DNA from: Massilia frigida
Lineage (GTDB): Bacteria; Pseudomonadota; Gammaproteobacteria; Burkholderiales; Burkholderiaceae_D
Direction of reading: 5' to 3'
DNA length: 64,000 nucleotides
Assembly (NCBI RefSeq): GCF_011682175.1
Contig: NZ_WHJG01000002.1
Span: forward strand, 62,001-126,000
How positions within the stretch are numbered: the first letter of the stretch is position 1; each line of letters starts with the position of its first letter. The position numbers and the translations under genes are program-made. The notes under the pieces are model-generated. The model did no database searches. It saw only the letters and a list, made by a program, of their open reading frames with translations, and had not been told where the DNA came from. Below are positions 39,501 through 47,511 of the stretch, in pieces.

Positions 39501-40006
39501 GCCGACAAGTCGAGCTGCGCCAGCACCGCCGGAATGCTGCGCACCCCGGCGCTGGCCTCGAACAGCGCCGCGCCGACCTCGCCCTGGCCGGCCAGCAGCG
39601 CCTCGCCGCCCTTGCGCAAGCGGTCGTGGTCCAGGCCGAACATGGCCTCGTAATCGTCCTTCGACAGGCCGCAGGTGATCAGCGCCTCGATATCGGGCGT
39701 CACCGGGCTGCCGTCGGCATATTGCAAGGTGTTGGTGCGGCCCTTGCGGCGCATGATGTGATAGGACTTGCCGTTGCGGTCCACCAGCACGCCGCCCAGC
39801 AGCATGTCGCGGTGCTCATGCACGAAATTATCGCGGCTCAGCTGCGGTATGCCGAAGCGCAGGTCCGAAATCGCGCGCAAGGTCGACGACTTGCCCGCTT
39901 CGTTGGGACCGTGCACGAACACCACGTTTTGTCCGGCGCTGCCGAAATCGAGCTTGCGGTCGGTGAAGGGACCGAAGGCGGTCAGGTGCAGTTCGCGCAG
40001 TTTCAT
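36554..40006 (-). CDS. yhaN: SbcC/YhaN-like AAA ATPase
   Basis: An 1150-residue SMC-like ATPase. The N-terminal Walker A reads GPNEAGKSSTL, a very long coiled-coil region fills residues of about 200-950, and the C-terminal Walker B/D-loop region reads LPVVLDDVLMTSDDG, followed by an H-loop (VIVFTHH). This is the YhaN/SbcC layout, expected to work with a Mre11-like nuclease on DNA ends or hairpins. The ATG overlaps the nuclease stop (ATGA) and discards 96 in-frame upstream codons that lie inside the neighbouring gene. Best match is to YhaN rather than SbcC, because of the short N-terminal segment KLRELHLTAFGPF. Confidence 0.9.
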   Translation of the reverse strand: MKLRELHLTAFGPFTDRKLDFGSAGQNVVFVHGPNEAGKSSTLRAISDLRFGIPQLSRDNFVHEHRDMLLGGVLVDRNGKSYHIMRRKGRTNTLQYADGSPVTPDIEALITCGLSKDDYEAMFGLDHDRLRKGGEALLAGQGEVGAALFEASAGVRSIPAVLAQLDLSARNYFMPGTRAKNGRINEALRSYGEHHHAFKDAQVKPAWWAERFKEHQSAAKRLADLEVRHEEAKRRQLRLSELRGVGPLIRSQDAASEILSELEDVRVLAEDAATERAAAQAGFAASHQSAEAEREAVQRLSAQLKALAPDQAALDAAARIERLAVSAESLDSLREAIAEASDQVAEAHRLLDQYAGGIVPGAAADAVLALAPAPAARARIDEVLGEFKLAQQRLHQHLESALPVDDDEQASDALPASGLVRVLHAVRDEAKRKEALMKRKEQIPAEIRQLERLIEADVTALGLADHAALPKVRALLDSEIDAARSASESADTEMATLRKQLAQLKTEHAAAAARRDQLLAAGAVPTMTQVRAARGQRDTHWMQVREASVGGSPAPAALLDNVEAGIRDADRLVDELARDTERATQLQGSQDELARLAQQSADLEHEHAAIEERSAAALERWNARLEAHGLPPLAPKALREWQSLLATARERSGDLQALTDELEVARTTERALVDDLLDAIAAVGVAAPASSSLTTLSSLVDDIQDDIERRQRALSTAAGKRIEREQQRHRFKTQQATLEEQLAGAAAAVSSHVYGALHLDPEAGIAAAGARLAEFGRLVDAKTELDGASARELRAQQAFERLQGQGRELAQAMRDPPAADLRHYVEQLEARLAQARRIDNERALKQQALDDAQERWREQESLAQRHQAELERLCRAANVDAPEALPAAEEQSKRKRLAQADADRVRKDLAVASSRPLDELRALLRDYDAGRMDDEQNQVSAELGKLEEDLRNARQAEETARRALEAVDSADTAAAARELMERDAAGVRLSMAPWMRSRLAHALLDEALKRFRERAQGPMLLAASRYFQQMTDGQFVRLVSDDAGPKPVLLAQRGTGGQVRVEGLSEGTRDQLYLALRLAALEIRRDAGYDLPVVLDDVLMTSDDGRAALALRAIADFARDHQVIVFTHHAHLLSVAERSVPAQMLQVVSL

Positions 40007-41265
40007 CGTGCGCTTCCTTCCATGCCGCCCAAGTGGGCCAGGACGGTCGCCTCGGCGTCGGCCAGCAGCGCGCGCAGCGCTTGCGGCGTCAACAGCGCGG
40101 GGTCGCAATCGGCCAGGCCGGACGGCAAGGTCCCCAGGCTGCCGAGCTGCGCCAGCGCCCAGGCGCGCAGCTGTTCCTCGCTCGACGCGATCTCGTCCAC
40201 CAGTTGCACCACCTCGCCAACCGCGTCCGCGCGCTTGCGGGCGGCATCGCGGTCGAGCGGCGAGCGCAGGTCGAGCTGGACTTCCTCGACCCACAGGTCG
40301 GCGCCCTCGAAGTCCTGGGTGCCGGCCTGGATCGCGGCGGCACTGGTGCCCGGCTGTTCGGCCTCGATCCGGTGCAGTTCGGTCTGGCCGCTGACGATCA
40401 CCCGCAGCGCATGCAGGCGTTCATGCTCGCCGGCCACCAGCTCGCCAGCCGCCTTCATGAAGCGCTGGCGCAAGGCATTGACGTCGGCCACGCCGCCGGC
40501 GTCCAGTAGCAGGCGGTGCCAGCGCACCACGTCGAGCGGCACGAACTGCGCGCTGGTGATGGCGCCAGCGCTCACCGTGACCAGTTCGCAGCCCTTGGGG
40601 CCGGTCTCCTTGGCGTGGCGGCCTTGCAGATTGCCGGGATAAACGATGCGCGGACCGGCCTCGCGCACGACCTCGCGCGCGTGCACGTGGCCGAGCGCGA
40701 AATAATCGTAGCCCTTGCCGCACAGCGCATCGAGCGTCGTCGGCGCATACACGTCGTGCCCGCCGCGCCCGTTCAGGCTGGTGTGCAGCACGCCGATGTT
40801 GAACATATTGGCGCTGGCGTCGGGATAGTGCTCGACCAGGTCTTCCGGCACGGCGCGGTTGGGGAAGCTGCGTCCGTGCAGGGCTACGCCGAGCTGGGCT
40901 ATCGTGAAGGTCTCGACCGAGCTCGACTTGAATGTATGGACGCCCTCGACCGGCGGCAGCTGTTTGGTGATCTGGCTTTCGGCATCGTGGTTGCCCTTGA
41001 CGATGTAGACCAGGATGCCTTCGCGCGTCATGCGGACCATCTGGTCGCGAAAAAACAGGCCGGTGCGGAAGTCGGCCCAGTTGCCGTCGTAAATGTCGCC
41101 CGCCAGGATGACGAAATCGACCGCTTGTTCAATGGCGAGGTCGACCAGGGCGGACAAGGCCCGGCGCGTGGCGCCGCGCAACTCCTGGACCGGCGCGCCA
41201 TCGTAACCGTTCAACCCGCGCAAGGGGCTATCGATGTGCAAATCGGCGGCATGGATAAATTTCAT
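40003..41265 (-). CDS. yhaO: SbcD/YhaO-like metallophosphoesterase (DNA repair nuclease)
   Basis: A 420-residue calcineurin-like phosphoesterase. Metal-binding motifs are complete: AADLHIDSPL, LAGDIYDG, KGNHDAES, GVLHTS and GHVHAREV. The C-terminal third is a helical capping domain as in Mre11/SbcD/YhaO. It is expected to act as a nuclease partner of the coupled yhaN-like ATPase in DNA-end or replication-associated repair. The ATG at 41263-41265 matches the conserved MKFIHAADLH start; the longer open frame upstream is not supported. Confidence 0.92.
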   Translation of the reverse strand: MKFIHAADLHIDSPLRGLNGYDGAPVQELRGATRRALSALVDLAIEQAVDFVILAGDIYDGNWADFRTGLFFRDQMVRMTREGILVYIVKGNHDAESQITKQLPPVEGVHTFKSSSVETFTIAQLGVALHGRSFPNRAVPEDLVEHYPDASANMFNIGVLHTSLNGRGGHDVYAPTTLDALCGKGYDYFALGHVHAREVVREAGPRIVYPGNLQGRHAKETGPKGCELVTVSAGAITSAQFVPLDVVRWHRLLLDAGGVADVNALRQRFMKAAGELVAGEHERLHALRVIVSGQTELHRIEAEQPGTSAAAIQAGTQDFEGADLWVEEVQLDLRSPLDRDAARKRADAVGEVVQLVDEIASSEEQLRAWALAQLGSLGTLPSGLADCDPALLTPQALRALLADAEATVLAHLGGMEGSAR

Positions 41266-41568
41266 GAATCTGACCTTGGAAAGTGAGCTCGACAGAGGGC
41301 AGCCGTATTGTAGTGGCAAGTGGAAAGGATTTGCTTGCTCTTGTGAACCGCCAATCATGCGTCCGCCGTTTGGACCACCGTCGGGCATCGACAGTTCGGT
41401 CTCCGGCCATGCGTCGATTCCTGTTTTCGCTGCGGTATTGCGGCTGCGGCTGCTCAAGGCCAGCGCGGCGGTAGCGGGCTATCGTCGCCACGTCAGCCCT
41501 CACCGCAGACCTTGCCGCCAGGCATCCCCGCGCTTCCCGGCCGGAAGCCACCTCTCTGGGAATCCACC
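41266..41568. other. Intergenic region between divergent yhaO and haloperoxidase genes
   Basis: About 300 bp holding the two divergent promoters. I see no RNA gene, no strong palindrome and no supportable coding frame. No ribosome site stands out directly before the haloperoxidase ATG. Confidence 0.45.
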
Positions 41569-43068
41569 ATGAAACGACGCAGCTTCTTAACGATAGGCGG
41601 CACCGCCGCTCTCGGCAGCGCCCTGACGGCGTGCGGCGGGTCGCACGAGCCGCCACCTCCGCCCCAGCCGGAACCACCCGTGCATTCGGGCACGGTGATC
41701 GCCTGGAATACCCTTGCGCTCAACGCGGTGCGCGCCACCCGCATGCCGCCACCCATCGCCGCGCGCGCCCTGGCAATCGTGCACAGCGCCATGTACGAAG
41801 CCTGGGCCGCCTACGACAGCGTCGCGCTTGGCCAGTACCTTGGTTCCCAGCTGCGCCAGCCGCCCGCCGAATGCACGCGCGCCAACAAGGCGCTGGCGAT
41901 CAGCTTCGCCGCTTACGCGGCCCTGCTTGATCAATTTCCCGGCCAGCAAGCCGCCTTCGACGCCCACCTTGCCGCGATGAACAGCCGGCCTGTCGACGCG
42001 TATAACAATAGCGCCCCCGCTCCTCGTGTCGGCAACATTGCCGCCCACGCGGTGCTCGACCAGCGCCGCAACGATGGCGCCAACCAGGACGGCAAGCTGA
42101 CGCCCGGCGGCATCCCGTTCGCCGACTACAGCGGCTACCAGCCCCGCAACCCGCCGTTGCTGGTCAGCGAGCCCACGCCGCGCGCCAGCATCCCCTTCCC
42201 CGGCCTGTGGCAGCCGCTGTCATTCATGGATGCCGGCGGCGTGCGCCGCACGCAAGCGTTCCTGACGCCATTCTGGGACGCCGTGCGCCCGTTCGCCCTG
42301 GGCACCGGCAGCCAGTTCCGCCCGCCTCCGCCCGCCGCCTTCGGCAGCCAGCAATTCATCGACCAGGCCGAGCAGGTCGTGCAGATCCAGGCCACCCTGA
42401 CCGAACGCCAGAAAGTGATCGCCGACTTCTGGGCCGGCAGCACCATCGGCGAATTGCCCTGTTCCTACTGGTGCCGCTTCGCGCAACGGATATCGGAACG
42501 CAACGATTACAGCGACGATGACGACGTCAAGCTGTTCTTCGCCCTGGCCAATGCGGTGTTCGACGCCAGCATTGCCGCCTGGGATGCCAAGCGCGCCTAC
42601 GATTCGGCGCGCCCGCTCAGCGCCATCCGCTACCTGATGCAAGGCCACATCGTCCAGAGTTTCGGCCCCGGCGGTCCCGCCAGCGGACTGCGCCCGGTGG
42701 CCGGCGAAGCCTGGATGCCCTTCCACCTGGCCAGCGCGCCCACGCCCGCCTTTCCCGACCATGTGTCCGGCCACAGCACCTTCAGCGCCGCCTCGGCCGA
42801 GATCCTGCGCCGCTTCACCGGCAGCGACAGCTTCCGCCACACGGTGACGATACCGGCGCGCTCGCTGCTGTTCGACCCGGCCCTGCCATCCGCGCCGGTC
42901 ACCCTGGCGTGGGAAACGTTCAGCGATGCCGTGGCCGAAGCGAGCCTCGCGCGCGTCTACGCCGGCATTCATTTCGAGCGCGCCAGCATCGATGGACGGG
43001 CCCTGGGCAGGCAAGTTGGCGCCGCCGTGTTCGCACGCGCGCAGGCACTCTGGCTCGGCCACGCCTGA
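41569..43068 (+). CDS. Vanadium-dependent haloperoxidase-like PAP2 lipoprotein
   Basis: A 499-residue exported protein. The N-terminus MKRRSFLTIGGTAALGSALT has twin arginines and leads into a lipobox-like TAC, so Tat export with lipidation is likely. The vanadate/phosphate-binding residues of the PAP2/vanadium haloperoxidase fold are all present: Lys341 and Arg348-Pro349 (KRAYDSARP), SGHS at 400-403, and Arg462 with His468 (RVYAGIHF). Family enzymes oxidise halides with peroxide or act as acid phosphatases; which one applies here is not decidable from sequence. The last 11 codons are part of a 112-bp repeat that continues downstream. Confidence 0.88.
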   Translation: MKRRSFLTIGGTAALGSALTACGGSHEPPPPPQPEPPVHSGTVIAWNTLALNAVRATRMPPPIAARALAIVHSAMYEAWAAYDSVALGQYLGSQLRQPPAECTRANKALAISFAAYAALLDQFPGQQAAFDAHLAAMNSRPVDAYNNSAPAPRVGNIAAHAVLDQRRNDGANQDGKLTPGGIPFADYSGYQPRNPPLLVSEPTPRASIPFPGLWQPLSFMDAGGVRRTQAFLTPFWDAVRPFALGTGSQFRPPPPAAFGSQQFIDQAEQVVQIQATLTERQKVIADFWAGSTIGELPCSYWCRFAQRISERNDYSDDDDVKLFFALANAVFDASIAAWDAKRAYDSARPLSAIRYLMQGHIVQSFGPGGPASGLRPVAGEAWMPFHLASAPTPAFPDHVSGHSTFSAASAEILRRFTGSDSFRHTVTIPARSLLFDPALPSAPVTLAWETFSDAVAEASLARVYAGIHFERASIDGRALGRQVGAAVFARAQALWLGHA

Positions 43069-43310
43069 ACCGACAGCCCGAGCCGGGAATGCAAACGGTC
43101 CGTGCTGTCGCCTAAGACGACAAGCTGAGGCGACAACCGCGACCGCACGCGCGCAGGCGCCCTGGCTGGGCCACGCCTGAGCCGACAGCCCGAACCGGGA
43201 ATGCAAACGGTCCGTGCTGTCGCCTAAGGCGACAAGCTGAGGCGACAACCGCAACCGCACGCGCGCAGGCGCTATGGCTGGGTCACGCCTGAACCGACAA
43301 GCTGAGGCGA
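43033..43310 (+). repeat. 112-bp tandem repeat copying the 3' end of the haloperoxidase gene
   Basis: Units begin at 43033, 43145 and 43257 with GCACGCGCGCAGGC, a constant 112-bp period. Each unit can encode ARAQA(L/P)WLGHA plus a stop, so only the first is joined to the gene. Units one and two are about 95 percent alike; the third has lost its middle and ends near 43310. The units contain a TGTCGCC-TAA-GGCGACA palindrome (perfect in unit two), and the GGCGACA heptamer recurs several times. The 150 bp that follow, up to the SWIM gene, are AT-richer and probably hold its promoter. Confidence 0.88.
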
Positions 43311-43465
43311 CAACCGGAGGCGACAGCCCGGGCCGGGAACGCACCCGGCCCCGGCTATCCTCATCGCCGTCCCGGCAAAAAAGACTTCCCAAAATTAACG
43401 TCAGCGGTTAACTTACTATCTTTAATCATTTGCCAACGGTCATAGGCCGGCGGCATTGTTCCTCC

Positions 43466-44821
43466 ATGACTTTGAATGCCGATCAAATCCTCGCACTGGC
43501 GCCCGATGCGAGTTCCGCCAAAGCCGGCAGCCAGCTGGCAGGGCCCGCCAAGTGGGGCAACCTGGGCCGGACCGACAGCGCCGTGTGGGGCGAATGCCAG
43601 GGCAGCGGCAAAGTCCCCTACCGTACCCAGATCGACCTGGGCGAGCCGGCCTTCAAGTGTTCCTGCCCCAGCCGCAAGTTTCCCTGCAAGCATGGCATCG
43701 GCCTGTATCTGTTACTAGCCAGTAACGCCCCCCTGTTCGCGGCCGGCGCGCCGCCGCAGTGGGTCAGCGACTGGCTCGACAGCCGCCAGCAGCGCAGCGA
43801 AAAGAAACTCCAGAGCGTCGCCGACAAGGCCGTCGCTCCCACGCCCGAGCAGGCGGCAGCCCAGGCCGCGGCGGCGCAAAAGCGCGAGGACAAGCGCGAC
43901 AGCAAAGTCGCGGCCGGCATTACCGAACTGCACACCTGGCTCGAAGACCTGGCGCGTGAAGGCTTGTCCACCCTGCGCGCACGCGGTCCGGCCTTCTGGA
44001 ACGACATCGCCGCGCGCATGGTCGACGCCCAGGCCGGCGGCCTCGCCGCGCGCCTGCGCCGCGCCAGCGGCGTGTGCTTCGACACCACCCTGCCCGACTG
44101 GGAAACCCGGCTGGCGCGCGAGCTGGCATCCATTTACCTGCTCGGTACCGCCTTCCGCCGCCTGCCGGACTTGCCGCCGGAACTGCAAAGCGACGTGCGC
44201 ACCCTGATCGGCTGGAGCGTCAGCCAGGAAGAGGTGCTGGCCCAAGCCGGCGTGCAAGACCGCTGGCAAGTGCTGGCCCAGCACACCAGTGACAACGAGC
44301 GCATCCGCGCGCGCACCACCTGGCTGCGCGGGGTGGCGAGCGGACGCTGGGCCATGATCCTGCAGTACGCCGCCGGCACCCAGGGCTACGACAGGGTGCT
44401 CGCGCCCGGCACCCAGTTCGACGGCGAACTGTGCTTCTATCACAGCGCCTATCCGCTACGCGCCCTGATCAGGCAGCAGGATGCCTTCGGCCCGCTTGAT
44501 ACCCGACTGGCGAACGCCCCCACGCTCGACGCCTCGCTGGCGGCCTACGCCGAAGCCCTGGCACGCAACCCTTTCCTCGACCGCTTTCCGCTCGTGCTCG
44601 ACGCCATGGTGCCGCGTGCCGGTGCCACGCCCCACCTGGCCGGCGCCGATGGCCGCGTCGTTGCGCTGCATGCCAGCTTTCGCCACCTGTGGCCCCTGCT
44701 TGCGCTCAGCGGCGGCCATCCGGTGACAGTGATCGGCGAATGGGACGGTGACGCTATCGTCCCGCTCAGCGTGTTCGCCGAAGACCGCTTACATTCCTTC
44801 GACAACGAGACCGTAGCATGA
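43466..44821 (+). CDS. SWIM zinc-finger protein, first gene of MoxR-VWA operon
   Basis: A 451-residue protein. The SWIM motif CxC-x6-CxH is formed by Cys65, Cys67, Cys74 and His76 (KCSCPSRKFPCKHG), preceded by the usual WGECQGSGKVPYRTQIDL strand region. SWIM fingers bind DNA or proteins. The rest is helical with an Ala/Gln-rich linker near residues 120-145 and no catalytic motif I recognise. The stop overlaps the next start by four bases. The gene heads a five-gene coupled operon; in that context it may recognise nucleic acid or a client protein for the ATPase. Confidence 0.88.
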   Translation: MTLNADQILALAPDASSAKAGSQLAGPAKWGNLGRTDSAVWGECQGSGKVPYRTQIDLGEPAFKCSCPSRKFPCKHGIGLYLLLASNAPLFAAGAPPQWVSDWLDSRQQRSEKKLQSVADKAVAPTPEQAAAQAAAAQKREDKRDSKVAAGITELHTWLEDLAREGLSTLRARGPAFWNDIAARMVDAQAGGLAARLRRASGVCFDTTLPDWETRLARELASIYLLGTAFRRLPDLPPELQSDVRTLIGWSVSQEEVLAQAGVQDRWQVLAQHTSDNERIRARTTWLRGVASGRWAMILQYAAGTQGYDRVLAPGTQFDGELCFYHSAYPLRALIRQQDAFGPLDTRLANAPTLDASLAAYAEALARNPFLDRFPLVLDAMVPRAGATPHLAGADGRVVALHASFRHLWPLLALSGGHPVTVIGEWDGDAIVPLSVFAEDRLHSFDNETVA

Positions 44822-46416
44822 GTTCCCCGCTCCCTTTGAAAATGCATAAGACGCTGCAGATCGGCACCTCGCGCGCCGCGCCCGGCGTCGACGACGACTT
44901 GCCGCTGGCCTTGCGCGAAAGCGTGCGCGGCCGTCCCGGCGCCGCTGCCGCCACACCCGAAGAAAACCTGTGGCTGTCGCTGGCCGCCCACACCCTGTGG
45001 CAGCGCGCCGGCCATCAGCCCACTGCGCCGGAACTGGCCGCGCCAGCGACGCCATCGAGCGACAGCGATACCCTGCGCGCCTGTCCGGCGCAGGCCGAAC
45101 GCGCGCTGGCGCTGCTGGTGCAAGATGAATATCCGCAAGTGCGCTCCGAATGGCTGCGCCTGGCCAACGCCTGCCAGTGCCGCCTGCCGCCGCGCCTGCT
45201 TCCGGCCGTGCTGGACATGGGCAGCGCGCATCGTCCCTTGCGCGGCCTGATCGAGGGCGTACTCGGCGCGCGCGGCCACTGGCTGGCGAAACAGAATCCC
45301 GCCTGGAACTGGGTGGGCGCCGACACCGACGATGTGCGCTTGCTGTGGGACGAAGGCAATATCGAACAGCGTGCCCATGCCCTGCGCGACATGCGCGCCC
45401 AGGATGGCGCCGCCGCCCTGCAAGCACTGCACGCAACCTGGCCGAGCGAAACGCCGGAACACAGGGCCACCCTGCTCGGCTGCCTGTCGGTGGGCCTGGG
45501 CCTGGCCGACGAAGCCTTCCTGGAAAGCGCGCTCGACGACAAACGCAAGGAAGTGCGCAGCGCCGCCCAGCGCCTGCTGGCCGGCCTGCCCGGCTCGCAA
45601 ATGGCGCAGCGCATGCTGGCGCGCGCCGTGCCGCTGCTGCGCGTCGAGCGCAACGGCGACTCGGCCCACCTGCTGGCCGAGGTGCCGCATGAGCGCGACA
45701 AGAGCATGCAGCGCGACGGCGTCGGCGCCGGCCTGTACCCCGCCATGGGCGAAAAATCGGGCTGGCTGGTCGATATCCTGGCGGCCGTGCCGCCGACCTA
45801 CTGGTCGAACAGCTTCGACGCTTCGCCGCGCACCTGCCTGACACTGGCCATGGCCAGCGAGTTCAAACATACATTGCTGCTGGGCTGGTCGAGCGCGCTG
45901 CAACGCAGCCTGCAAGCTGGCTACGATGCCGGCCTGCACGCCTGGTTCACCGCCTTCCTCGACCTGTATTTAAAGTCGTCCGGCATCCACACCCACATGC
46001 CGCGCGACTTTTTCAGCCTGTTCGGCACCCTGCCAAGCGACGCCGCCGACGACTTGCTCAGCACCCTCGTCGAAGCGACCCCGGCAGCGTGGATGCGTGC
46101 CCATTCGAGCCTGATCGACATGCTCGACGACGCCGCCAAGAGCGCGCAGCGCAACTGGCCGCTAGCCTTGTCCAAGGCCGTGGTCAGCCGCATCCAGGCC
46201 GGCTGCGCGGCCAACACGCTGCAGAGCTGGTCGCTGACCTACACCATGGCCTCGCTCGCGCTGGTGCTCGACCCGCGTGGCATCGAGGCCTACGAAAACG
46301 GCTGGCCGACCGACATCCCCGAGTTCGCGCAATGGCAGGACACGGTCGACAAATTCCTGCGCACCCTGCGTTTCCGACACGATATGTATTCCCCTTTTCA
46401 GGAGCAATCTGCATGA
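44818..46416 (+). CDS. DUF5691 protein
   Basis: A 532-residue, largely alpha-helical protein with repeated Ala/Leu-rich helices (for example RLANACQCRLPPRLLPAVLD and KRKEVRSAAQRLLAGLPGSQ), which suggests a HEAT-like scaffold. I recognise it as DUF5691, a family I associate with SWIM and MoxR genes; its biochemical role is unknown to me. It has four-base overlaps at both ends (with the SWIM gene and with the AAA gene), so stoichiometric translation with both is likely. Confidence 0.8.
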   Translation: MSSPLPLKMHKTLQIGTSRAAPGVDDDLPLALRESVRGRPGAAAATPEENLWLSLAAHTLWQRAGHQPTAPELAAPATPSSDSDTLRACPAQAERALALLVQDEYPQVRSEWLRLANACQCRLPPRLLPAVLDMGSAHRPLRGLIEGVLGARGHWLAKQNPAWNWVGADTDDVRLLWDEGNIEQRAHALRDMRAQDGAAALQALHATWPSETPEHRATLLGCLSVGLGLADEAFLESALDDKRKEVRSAAQRLLAGLPGSQMAQRMLARAVPLLRVERNGDSAHLLAEVPHERDKSMQRDGVGAGLYPAMGEKSGWLVDILAAVPPTYWSNSFDASPRTCLTLAMASEFKHTLLLGWSSALQRSLQAGYDAGLHAWFTAFLDLYLKSSGIHTHMPRDFFSLFGTLPSDAADDLLSTLVEATPAAWMRAHSSLIDMLDDAAKSAQRNWPLALSKAVVSRIQAGCAANTLQSWSLTYTMASLALVLDPRGIEAYENGWPTDIPEFAQWQDTVDKFLRTLRFRHDMYSPFQEQSA

Positions 46417-47504
46417 CCGCCATTTCTACCATCCTGCGCCAGCACGCTGAAACGCAGTACGCCGAGGAACTCGCAGCGCTGGCCGCGGCCGACACGCGCC
46501 AGCGTCCGCCGCGCTGGAAGCTGTCGCCGTGGGCCGTGTCCACCTACCTGCTGGGCGGCACGCTCGACAATGGTGTCGAGATCAGCGCCAAGTACATCGG
46601 CAATGCGCGCGTGATCGAAATCGCCGTGGCCACGCTCGCCACCGACCGCGCCCTGCTGCTGCTGGGCGTGCCGGGCACGGCCAAGTCGTGGGTGTCGGAA
46701 CACCTGGCTGCCGCCATCAGCGGCGATTCCACCATGATCGTGCAGGGAACCGCCGGCACCAGCGAAGAGGCGGTGCGCTTCGGCTGGAACTACGCGCAAC
46801 TGCTGGCCAAGGGTCCGTCGATGGAAGCCGTGGTCCCAAGCCCGATCATGCGCGCCATGCGCGACGGCAAAATCGCCCGCGTGGAAGAACTGACCCGCAT
46901 CCCGAGCGAAGTGCAGGATAGCCTGATTACCATCCTGTCGGAAAAGATGTTGCCGATCGCCGAGCTCGACGATGAAGTGCTGGCGCAAAAAGGTTTCAAT
47001 ATCATCGCCACCGCCAACGACCGCGACCGTGGCGTGAATGAACTGTCGAGCGCGCTCAAGCGCCGCTTCAATACGGTCGTCTTGCCGCCGCCGGCCACCG
47101 CCGACGAGGAAGTACGCATCGTCGAAACGCGCGTGGCCAGCCTTGGGCGCGCACTGGAGTTGCCGGGCGAAGTGCCGGCCCTGGAAGAAATCCGCCGCGT
47201 GGTCACCGTGTTCCGCGAACTGCGCGCCGGCGTCACCGCCGACGGCAAGCGCAAGATCAAGGCCCCCAGCGCCAGCATGAGCACGGCCGAAGCGATTTCA
47301 GTCATCACCAACGGCATGTCGCTGGCCGCCCACTTCGGCGACGGCACCATGCGCGGCGCCGACGTGGCCGCCGGCATGATCGGCGCCATCATCAAGGACC
47401 CGGTGCAGGACCGCGTCGTGATGCTGGAATACCTCGAAACCGTGGTCAAGGAACGCGAAGGCTGGAAAGACCTGTACCGGGCCTGCCGCGACGTGATGAA
47501 TTGA
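46413..47504 (+). CDS. MoxR-family AAA+ ATPase
   Basis: A 363-residue ATPase. Walker A is GVPGTAKS at residues 85-92; the Walker B region reads ARVEELTRIPSEVQDSL (a Glu-Glu variant of the usual VDEIN), and sensor 1 is IIATANDRDRG. MoxR proteins are hexameric chaperone-like remodelers that work with a VWA-domain partner, as RavA does with ViaA; here a VWA gene closes the operon. The start overlaps the DUF5691 stop (ATGA) and follows an AGGAG ribosome site. The in-frame open stretch upstream belongs to the neighbouring gene. Confidence 0.93.
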   Translation: MTAISTILRQHAETQYAEELAALAAADTRQRPPRWKLSPWAVSTYLLGGTLDNGVEISAKYIGNARVIEIAVATLATDRALLLLGVPGTAKSWVSEHLAAAISGDSTMIVQGTAGTSEEAVRFGWNYAQLLAKGPSMEAVVPSPIMRAMRDGKIARVEELTRIPSEVQDSLITILSEKMLPIAELDDEVLAQKGFNIIATANDRDRGVNELSSALKRRFNTVVLPPPATADEEVRIVETRVASLGRALELPGEVPALEEIRRVVTVFRELRAGVTADGKRKIKAPSASMSTAEAISVITNGMSLAAHFGDGTMRGADVAAGMIGAIIKDPVQDRVVMLEYLETVVKEREGWKDLYRACRDVMN

Positions 47505-47511
47505 CTGGCCG

